From Rhynchopus euleeides (lineage: Eukaryota; Euglenozoa; Diplonemea; Diplonemida; Diplonemidae), in the NCBI GenBank assembly GCA_963210315.1, contig OY723237.1:3162001-3226000 (forward strand): a DNA stretch of 64,000 bases, read 5' to 3'. The notes under the pieces were generated by a model. That model did no database searches. It was not told the origin of the DNA and saw nothing but the letters and a program-made list of their open reading frames with translations. Below, piece by piece: positions 55,301-64,000 of this stretch; position 1 is the first letter of the stretch, and every line of letters starts with the position of its first letter. The position numbers and the translations under genes were made by a program.

Positions 55301-58300
55301 TCGCCCACCTCCCCCTCCCACTGCAGATCCGGGTCGTCATCCAGCTCCTCCTCAAACTCCTCGTCATCCTCCTCCGGGTCCGCATCGTCGGCACCGCCGC
55401 CGGCACCCGCCGACCCGCCCACACCCGCCTCCTCCGCAGACCCACGCCTGTCCACAGCGCCACCGCCTGCCTCACCCACGCTCCCACCACCACCGCCGTC
55501 TTCGCCCTCGGCTGGGGGGTCCCCTCCCTTTGCCATGCTCGTCGTGCCGTCGTCGTCAACGGCTGTGCCGTCTCCCTCCTCCTCGGCTGAAAGCTCCTTG
55601 GCGTGCCGCTTGAGCTCCCTCAAGGCATGCTTTTTCTCCTGCCTGAGCTTCTCATAAGCCGCACGCTTCGTGTAGAGTTCTTCGTAGTAATCCAGCTTCT
55701 TCTCCAGATCCCTGCAGAAGCTCTCCACGAGATGGATGTTGTTGAGCATCGCCCACCCCCCGTGTTTAAACGTGCACTCCAGGGAGTGGAAGGCGCGCGG
55801 CTCCTGCCCCTGCCCGAGGGAGACGTTGAATAGCTTCTCCTTCTCCTCCGTGAAGCCGTGCTCCTTCCCCAGAGCGTATACCAGCTGCACCGGGTCAACC
55901 CCTGGGGAGAGAATGAAGAAGACCGGGGTGGCGGGCCCCGAGTCTTCAAAGGAGATCTTGAGGGGGACAGCCTTGTCTTCGACGAAGAATTTCCCGATTG
56001 CATCCGCGACGAAGTTTGTCAGGCCGACCGTCAGCCGGTCGGGGCGGAGGGCGCGGAGGATGAGGAGCCTCTGGAAGTCCTTCAGATGCTTCCAGTCTGT
56101 CGGGAGGCGGCCTTCATCTTTATCCTCGGGGCGCTCCAGCTCGCACCACTTCTGCCAGCGGTTTGACTCTTCGATGTCTTTCTCCAGCTGGGCGAAGGGG
56201 GGTGTCGTTCCGTCGACGCTCTTCAGCCCCTGCACTGCGGCCCAGCTTGCCTCAGAGAGCCACGTCGAGACGCCGTCTGGCCGTTCGATGCCAAACTTCC
56301 GCGGGCACCGCAGGAGGAAGTTGAGGTGCCGCCTGTCGATCTCGCCCTCGCGGAGGAGGATGGCGAAGCACAGCAGGGCGGAGAAGATCAGCTTGTGCCG
56401 CTCGAACAGGCCCCGCGAGCAGAAGGCGAACATCGTCTTGGTGATGCTTTCGGTGAGAAGCTCGCAACGCACTGTGAGGACGTCGGTTTCCCCCTCAGCG
56501 GGTTGGGCGGCTCGACAAAGGGCTTTGACAAAGATCGCCATGTACGCCCCAAGCGAGTATTGGTACATATGGTTGATCTTCGCGAGCTGGTCGATCTGGA
56601 AGAAGAGGAGGGACCCGCGGACCGCGATGGAGGTGTACAGCTTTCGGCTCTCGTTGAGCTGCGTCTGCTTTTCATTCGCCTCCACCATCGATTTTGCAAT
56701 CTCTGCGGCCTTCTTCTTCGTCGTCTCCAGGTTTTCAACGAGGGCGACGTTCTCCAGGATGTCCCCTGTCGCTGCGGCGAGGGCATGCAGCAAGTTCTCC
56801 TCGCACTTCTCCAGGTCGATCGTCATCTGGTTCATCCGCCGCAGAAGGGTCACACGGCTCCTCTCCAGGTCAGGCCTCTCCTTGTTGACAACAACTGCGA
56901 GGAGTTGGTCCTCGAGACCCTCCGGTGTCACCATAAAGTTGATCAGCGTTGTCTGCGCATTCAGCTCCGGTTTATAGTGCGGGTTGGACAGCCGCGTCTG
57001 GAGGTACAGCTTGAAATTCGGGTTGTACTCCGTCTCCTTGTCCCCCAGCCAGATGTACAGCCTGTTCTCCTTCTTGAAGATCATCCTCCCGAGAACCGGC
57101 TCCAGGATGGGGTCGAGCGACTCCCCAATCTTCTCAATCAGACACGGCAGGCCCTCGTTGAGGCACTTCATCACCGTCGAGAGATACCCCCGCTGCGTTG
57201 TCTGGCACACCTGGAGGCGTGCCTTCTCACGCGTTTTGATCCATTTGATCCCCTGCAGCTGCGGGTCAACCAGGAGGGGCCATCGGGTGCAGTTGCACAC
57301 CAGGGCGCCGTTCTCTGTGGACAGCCTGTCGCTCTTCAGCTCTTCGTTCTGCCAGCTCGCGATCTCAGCCTCGCTTGTGAGGATCTTCGTCACGATGTCC
57401 AGCCCTGCAGTGTGCGGGATCTGCCTCTCTTCGATGTCGGGGAGCCAGTCCTGATACAGCACCTGCTCCCTGAAGCTCTTAGTGAAGGGCCCGATGTAGC
57501 TGACAAAGGCTGCGCTGAGAAGGACATCGCCAATGAGGAGGACGGCCTTCGTCTGCAGGTCTTCGATGGTGGTTGCCCAGCGGGATTTCTCCCCGGCGAG
57601 CCCGCCGACAAGCCGTTCTGCGAGGTTGGCCTTCTCCTGCGTCTTCCGCGCCTTCGCCTCGATTGCCAGCGTATCCTCCACAGCCTCGTCGAACTGCTTC
57701 ACCAGCGCGCCCAGCTTCGCCTTCAGCTCGGACACCCTGTCCTGCACCTTGCGCAGCTCCGCCTTGGAGCGGAGCAGCTTCTCCTGCGCCTCAACCAGCT
57801 TCTCCTCCTTCGGCTTGACCTCACACCGGATGCCATGGTACTTATGCATGTTGACAACCCAGGCGCACAGCCCAGCCGCAGCCTGCGATTTCGTCTTCAC
57901 GAGCTCCGGTTGAAAAGAGGGGTCCTTGATGTAGTCGGAAATGCTGTCGACGCAAGCCTGTGGGATGGCGTTTGCATCGTAGTCACGCAGGCTGTTGAGC
58001 CAGCGGTCTACATTGGCCATCATCTTCTTGCAGTTTGCCCAGTCGCGCTGCTTCTTCGGGGGGATGCGCTTTGGGTCGGAGGTGAGGCACATCACGGCAA
58101 TGGCGACAAGCTCCACATCTGGAGGTGGTTTACCCAGCGCCTTGAGCTCCGTCAGGTCCCCCTTGTTCAGCGAGTCCAGCGCAGCGAGCGCCTGCTGCAC
58201 GATGGGCTGTGCGGCTTCGAGCTCCCGCTTGCAGTCGGTCTCCAGGGACTGCGCCTCCTGGAAGACAATGCCGGTCTTGTTCTCCTCAGCCTCGGCCTTT

Positions 58301-61300
58301 TCCTGCTCGCCTGCGACGATGTCCTTCTCCTTCTCGACGTGTTCCATCAGCTTCTGAGAGACCTCGCCCTTCTGGGCAACGACGACCTGAAAGGGGGTGG
58401 GTGGGTGGTGGGATGAAGGAGATGTGTTGGTGGCATAGACAGGGGGTGGCACGTTTAAAACACAAGCCGGTACAAACAACAAATAGCAAACCCACATCGC
58501 AAATCGTGGCTTCTGTTGTTGGACTAGGGGGGGGGGGGGGGGCGCCGTTCCCACCCCCCTCACCAGAAGAAGGGCAGTTGAGATATACACATCGATCGGC
58601 ACATACTTGTTCCTTCTTCAGCTTCTCCTGCAGCTCTGCCACCTGACTGCTGGCCTCTAGGATTTTCTCAATGCCGTGTGCCAGGCGCATCTGTGAGGTG
58701 TTGGGATGTGCCAGGGGGGGGCCAAGGCTTGTCAAACTAGATACGGCACAGGCATGCAAGTCTTCCAGAGGTGGCTACATTGAGCAGGCCACTGTTCTCA
58801 ACGATGCACCGCTCACTCCAGAAGAGCAGCTGGAGGCTGCGTGCAGGGGGCTGAGGGAGAAAGGTTGCCCCAAAGATCAGGATCTCGTGCAGCTATACGA
58901 CGCAGTCACCAGTATGATGTGTGTGCTACGTTCTGCCAAGACTGCCCTGAGTGATTGATTGCTGAACATTTTCAAAGACACTCAGGAGTGCGACAAGCTT
59001 ACATCTCAGACTGCACACACGATTGTGGCGTCACAAAACCCGCAAACCCGCAAACCCGCTATCTCGTGCAGCTATACGACGCAGTCACCATTAGGTTGTG
59101 TGCTACGTTCTGCCAAGACTGCCCTGAGTGATATATTGTCAAAACAATTCACAAACACATTCAGGAGTGCCATAAACCCACTATCTCGTGCAGCTATACG
59201 ACGCAGTCACCAGAAAGATGTGTGTGCTACGTTCTGCCAAGACTGCCCTGAGTGATGCAAGATGAAGTAGTTCCTGCCCCACCACTTCCCTTCTGACTGC
59301 AACCTTGTGCCATAAGCACAGGCAAACACATGGCATGAACTCGCTATCTTGGGCAGCTATACGACGCAGTCACTAATAGGGTGTGTGCTACGTTCTGCCA
59401 AGACTGCCCTTCCACAGCGTCTGGTTATCGTGCACCGGTCTTTCGTGGGATTCTGTTCAATACCAGCCCGCACCAATCATTGCCTTTCGAGTAAATGAAT
59501 TCCAGCACGCCAACATACCTTATTCTGATTCAGCGTGTCGCGCTTCTTCGACAGCAGATCCTTGTAAAGCGAGATCAGCTCGAGGAAGGACTTCGGGGTG
59601 GTGTAGCAGTAACGCTTCTCCTCGCTGAGAAACAGGAGGCACTTCTCGGTGACCTGCTCGTGACAGAAGGCCATGTGCTCCGCGATGGCCTCCGTGTTGT
59701 TGTTCAGGTCGATCTCAGAGAGGAACCGCGTTGCGACCGACACCAGGGCCTGGTGGGGCCACGGGTGGAACCAGTCGATCACCGTCGTATTCGCCAGCGC
59801 TGGGAACTCACGGCACCACGTCGCAAACTGCTGCCCCACCGGCGAGAAGCACAGGATGGTGTGCAGGTTGGACCGCACCTTATCGATGAAGAACTGCCAC
59901 AGCACCGACGGCGACAGCTCCTGCACACCAGCCGCCTTTGCCTCGTTCACCATCGAGCCCTGTATGCTCTCCATGTCCTCCGGAGGGAAGAGATCAGGCA
60001 CGCTGCCGCTGTTCAGCAGGTCGTTGAGGTACACCAGCATCTCCTTCACCACAATCTGCCCGTCTGTAATCAGGAAGGCGTACTGTATGTTCTTCTGCCC
60101 GCATTTGTAGTAAAGGTGCTGCAGGTCCTCGCGGAACCCGCTCAGGCCGTAGGTTGCGGTGACGGTAATCTGGAACTTCTCCAGCCCGCAGATAAAGGTT
60201 GCAAGCCGGCTCAGCGACTGTTTCCCACTCCCCCCGACACCGACCAGCAGGGCGTTGCCACGCGGGTTGTGCAGGACACGGCAGATCCTGCAGATGTGCT
60301 GCATCGCTGCCTCAAACAGCACCAGCTCCATCGCCGCGTTGGTGTCATTATACTCCGCTAGCTTCGAGTTGAGGTAGCTATAGAGCTCATCGAAGGTGGT
60401 CATATCCTTGATGACCCCCTCGTTCCCATCCTTGTCCACCCCGAAGGGCGCCCAGATGTTGGGCTCTGCCAGCACGTCATCCATCACAACCTCATCCCCG
60501 AACAGATCCTTGTCGCGGAGGAGCTGCATCACTGTGTCGTCAAATGTCGTCATATCCTTCTCGCAGGTCAGGCGGTCTTTAAAGGTCCTGGTGCATTCGT
60601 GCAGCCACAGCCTCACAAGCACGACAGGGTGGTCGTGCTCCGCGGGTACGCTGTTGGAGAGCCCCTGGAAAATGTTGAACATCTCGCGCAGGTTCCACTG
60701 GTAGTGGAACTTAATAGCGGTGGGGAGGAACTGCTTGCAGATCAGCTTGTGGAGCCGGATTGTCGCGGATGTGATGCGGTCGGCCAGATTCTGCGTCGGA
60801 CGGCTCCACTTCCCGAGGTGCCCGCGCAGGGGTGCGCCATAGATCAGCCCCAGGTCCTCCTCGTCAGGGAGTGAGCACACGAGCACCGCAAAGTGCCGCA
60901 GGAGACGATCTTCAATGGTGAATGTGCCAGACTTCGGGTTCATCGCAGCGACATACTGGCATTTGTCGATCTCCTTCAGAGGGAACCCCGGCTTCACCCT
61001 GTCATACCAGAACTGGTAGTCGAAGTGCTGCCTCAGGAATGCGATGGCCTCCTGCGTGCCGTATTTGTCAGGCGTGGGCATGTTGATGTCATCGATGAAG
61101 TAGACGAGGCGTTTCTTCCCCGGAGGACCGAACATCTTCCCGGCCTTCTTCTCCAGCTTCTGCTCCATCACCATCTGCAGCGAGCGGGGCGTGGTCATCG
61201 CGTTAAATGCAATCATCTGGTGAATCACCTGGGTCTGGTCCATCCGGTTCAACGCGTTTCTGCATATAATACTCTTCCCTGTCCCTGCGGTTCCGACGAA

Positions 61301-64000
61301 CATCACGGCCTTCCGGTTGTCAGCCAGCGTGTTGAGGAGATAAGTCAGGCGTGTCGTCTCGACTGTTTCGATCAGGATATCCGCAAACGGCTTGTCCGGG
61401 TCGTGGGTGTAGGGCGGGACCATGTTTGCCCAGACGGAGAACTCCGAATCCTGCAGGTAGACATCGAAGACCGACTGCTTGTCTGCTGCGACCTTCGCAT
61501 CCTCCAGCTTGATGGTGGGGAACTCCTTCTTCCACCAGTTGCTAAAGGTCGTCCTGTAGTCGATCCGCCCGTCGGAGCAAAGGGCGCCTCCGAATGCCCA
61601 GATGCAGGAGAACAGAAAATACTTCTCATACAGCTCTGAGGGGGACCCGGAGGGGACGTTCTTCGGCTTGCACAGCCCCTCCAGCAGGTAGCACACAGTC
61701 TGCACCAGCGCCAGGTCGACGATGGCGATGGGGGGGCGCATGACACGCTTATACCATTCCATCAGAGGGGGGATGTACTTATCGAAGAAGCCGTCGAGGC
61801 AGCCGCGCTCTTTGTCATCCTCGCGTGCAGCTATCCACTTGTCTTTGAAAGGCTGCCAGCCGAGGTCTGTATCGTTGATGTAGATGATCCCGGCACGTGA
61901 CACCGTTGCAGGGGAGGCGTTGCGCAGGTCGGAGATCTCGAATACCATGCGCATCGACGGGGTCAGGGGGATGCGCTCGTTGGAGGCGAGCGTCAACATC
62001 TTGTTGTCATCCATCACGGTGTTCATCGACTCGATCCACTCCGCGTCGATCGTCCCATCCAGGACGAGCCACTTCGAGTTATCCTTCGTCTGCGACTGCT
62101 CGGCGTATTCCCTGAAGAGGTTCGACAGCAACCCATCCTTCCACTCTCGGGTCTGCGGGTGGATGTACCCATACAGCTCGTCTGAGGTAACCGCCTTAGG
62201 GTTCATCACCTTATAGTCAGTATGGTTCCCCATGATGCGGAACGCCTTGGCGAGGGTCTTCCAACACTCCGTTTTGCCGCACGTCGCAGGGCCCATGACG
62301 AACACACTGTGGCGGACATCCAGAAGCTCAGCGTACTGCACACAGCGCAGGATGAAGATGTCATTCTCCCCACGAAGCAGCTGCCTCTCGGCACACGCCT
62401 GCCTGCAGGCGTCGTTGAGCTGCGGGTTCACCTTGGAGGGGACCTCCAGCGCAGGGAAGAGCGCACGGATCAGCCCCATGAAGACAAACACATCGTCCTT
62501 CGACAGCTTCGCCATGTTTGTGTCGCGGAGGGCACGCATCAGCACGGCGCGCTCGGGGGTGTCGGGGTCGCCACGCTTCAGAGACCCTGCGATGTAGAGG
62601 ACAGACTTGACGGCACGCAGCCCCCAGTCGTAGTGCGCCTGTGGGGAGAGGAGCTCCTTGTTGAGTTTGTAGAGGGTGACGAATTTCAGTGCCAGGTCCT
62701 TTGCGTCTTGGAAGCCCTCCGCGGCGAGCATGATCTCGCAGATGTTCTTCAGGTCCGGCACGCACATGGCGCAGGGGCGGAACAGAGATTTGATGTTCTC
62801 CGGAAGCTCGGTACGCCCGGCGTAGCCCGGGTTCATGGTAATCCACATACCCACCTTAGGCAAGAGGGAGATCTCCTCATCCATGAACCTGAAGAGGGTC
62901 TTGTTGAGCTTCAGCGCGTTGAGAATGCTGCTCACCTGCGTGGCGACAACGGACAGCACCTGGATTGGGATCCGGTTGAACTCGTCAAAACACCCCCACG
63001 ACCCGCTCATGGCAAGCCCTTTGAAGATCTGCCCCAGGCTGAGGTAGTCCATCTGGTCGGAGCAGTTGAAGACATAGCAGGCTATCCCGAGGTTCCGCGC
63101 CAGATCCTTTGTGGTTTCCGTCTTTCCGGTCCCCGCAGGTCCTGCAGGGGCACCCCCCTTGACGAGGCGGAGGGCTTGGGTCAGCGTGATGTAGCATCTG
63201 TCGGTGAGCTTCGTGATGACGAGACATCCGCAGATCCCGATATATTCGTATCCGTTGACAAAGGATGCGTCGCAGATGTCTATAACGGACCCACGCTTGT
63301 CATCCCAGGAGTAGCGGAGCTGGGACTGCCAGGTGAAGGAGTCGCGGGATTCAGCCTTCTCCTCAATAAGCCATCCGACGACGTCTCTCGCATGCACGTC
63401 GATTGTGATGAGGTGGACCAGAATGCCACGCTCGTTCTTCGTGATGTTCGACAGAACCAGCTGGATCAGCGCCGAGATCTGCGTCTGCTGCTGCCGGAGG
63501 AAGTCTTTCAACGCAGACTCATTCCCATCCTCAAGCTGCGCGAAGCCCTCTTCAGCCTCCTGTGTGAACCAAATCCTCGACGCGACGACAATCGTCTGGC
63601 AGGGATATCCCTTTTTCATAATCCACTCCACACGGGGGGACTCCACATAGGTGGTGTACCCCTCAAGGATCGACTCGCGCAGGGTACGGAACATCAGGTC
63701 GACACATCCGCGGAGCCATTCTTCGACAGGTCCGTCGCATTCATGCGAGTCGCAGGTGTCGATCTGTTCCCCTTGGATGGAGACGATTTCGATGGCCTTC
63801 TTGCTGTTCGGCTGGAAGGTGAAGCATCTCACGGAGTCAATCATCTTCGACATGTGCCGCATCACCGCCACAGGGTCCGACCCCTTCGAAAGGATGTCGA
63901 TCAGATCCGTGTTGCTGAGGAAGAAAAACCTCGCAAACAGCTTCTTCTTCCCTTCGAGATACTCACGGAGCTTCTTCTGGCAGGTCACCAGGGTGTCCTC
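52389..64000 (-). CDS. Axonemal outer-arm dynein heavy chain, beta-type, 3' part (seven exons in view)
   Basis: Flagellar motor ATPase, open at the right edge. Exons: 64000-59519, 58690-58607, 58386-55225, 54997-54236, 53989-53868, 53114-53024, 52829-52389 (TGA). All six junctions join in frame at GTATGN/GTGTGT/GTATCC donors and CAG acceptors, giving about 3,047 residues, so roughly the N-terminal third lies outside. Motifs: AAA1 GPAGTGKTETTKDL (about 63150), AAA2 GPATCGKTECWKTL (about 62290), AAA3 GTAGTGKS (about 61300), AAA4 GVGGSGKQSLSRL (about 60240), stalk coiled coils flanking the microtubule-binding segment FQPELVKTKSQAAAGLCAWV (about 57900), AAA5/AAA6, and the C-terminal ending WTIAGVALLL. 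Phrases such as VFNCSDQMDYLSLGQIFKGL and SNERIPLTPSMRMVFEISDL fit the DNAH9/11/17-like outer-arm class. Oddities: a 130-residue low-complexity insertion in AAA6 (55294-55692), a repeat-filled first intron in view, and a nested gene in the 753-bp intron. Confidence 0.95.
53270..53701 (+). CDS. Probable small gene nested in a dynein intron, hypothetical
   Basis: 143 codons (ATG at 53270, TAG at 53699), entirely inside the dynein intron 53115-53867 and on the opposite strand. Codon third positions are strongly G/C (AAG, GTC, CTG, GCC), as in the confirmed genes here, and the product has balanced composition: MPREWKTDFKATPWKVFTLH, LKGKFVLETLRGLS, EFLRDAWKVVSPGDDDAWDR, RRVLLFSAAVRRRLGDAEFR, then an acidic C-terminus. 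A run of Gs (about 53444-53462) encodes a stretch of glycines and is likely length-variable. The frame is open further upstream, antisense to the dynein exon, so a longer or spliced 5' end is possible. I do not recognise a family, and it has no signal peptide or membrane segment. Confidence 0.5.
   Translation: MPREWKTDFKATPWKVFTLHTSADLTAALKGAPDAVKKVAVQTSLKGKFVLETLRGLSGGGGGGEEITGEFLRDAWKVVSPGDDDAWDRCPTRRVLLFSAAVRRRLGDAEFREVMADPLGADRTAEVPVPPSPFETEDAAALD
58885..59410 (+). repeat. Intronic interspersed repeat, four copies of about 70 bp
   Basis: Inside the 828-bp dynein intron (58691-59518), copies start at 58885, 59063, 59185 and about 59346. Each reads CTCGTGCAGCTATACGACGC (last copy diverged at its start), then AGTCAC, a variable six to ten bases, then GTGCTACGTTCTGCCAAGAC and TGCCCTGAGTGAT. 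Spacing is irregular (178, 122, 161 bp), and parts of the spacers (CAGGAGTGC) also repeat, so the real unit is longer than 70 bp. Confidence 0.9.

Noticed and set aside
56326-58416. A 696-codon plus-strand open frame
   Set aside because: It lies exactly antisense to a dynein exon and is a by-product of that exon's GC-rich codon use; no domain is present.
1-64000. Bacterial origin because of GC-rich hairpins of the GGGGGCGGAGCCCCC type
   Set aside because: Such hairpins are common in bacteria, but spliced dynein and GSK3 genes show the DNA is eukaryotic nuclear sequence.

Overview
The window is nuclear DNA of a eukaryote, most likely a flagellated free-living protist or alga with a GC-rich, repeat-rich genome. 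Three lines of evidence support this. It holds a multi-exon axonemal dynein heavy chain, so the organism builds motile flagella. It holds a GSK3 kinase with clean GT-AG introns. Its non-coding DNA is full of long G/C homopolymers, CA/GT/GA microsatellites, foldback elements and small inverted-repeat elements. Introns are about 190-830 bp, donors are mostly GTATGN or GTGTGT, and acceptors end in CAG. The sequence alone does not let me name the lineage.

Layout. From 681 to 13281 a 3.5-3.8 kb block is duplicated in tandem order. Each copy carries one minus-strand gene for a multi-pass membrane receptor with a dCache-like ectodomain and a class III nucleotidyl-cyclase-like domain that lacks several catalytic residues. 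The two proteins are almost identical except in the ectodomain, where most differences cluster. From 13.3 to 28.5 kb the DNA is largely mobile and repetitive. It includes a 2.3 kb element with 136-bp terminal inverted repeats built from 20-bp palindromes, a 1.15 kb long-inverted-repeat element, a dispersed hairpin repeat, a MITE family with one copy showing an empty-site-supported 4-bp target duplication, and segmental duplications. From 28.65 to 30.4 kb lies a three-exon GSK3/Shaggy kinase. From 32.6 to 35.05 kb lies a secreted subtilisin-family protease with three CUB domains. From 35.1 to 52.4 kb I see relics only: more hairpin repeats, a short relative of the palindrome element, a decayed non-LTR retrotransposon with reverse transcriptase motifs (about 46.6-48.5 kb), and satellite-like DNA. 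From 52.39 kb to the right edge runs the 3' two thirds of an outer-arm beta-type dynein heavy chain (seven exons in view, open at the edge), with a probable small plus-strand gene nested inside one intron.

Every well-supported host gene lies on the minus strand except the nested one. The genes do not form a pathway: they cover environmental sensing (receptors), intracellular kinase signalling, secreted proteolysis and flagellar motility. The most noteworthy items are the receptor pair with divergence confined to the ectodomain, the roughly 130-residue acidic/glycine insertion in dynein AAA6, the nested gene, and the two or three apparently uncatalogued small mobile-element families.
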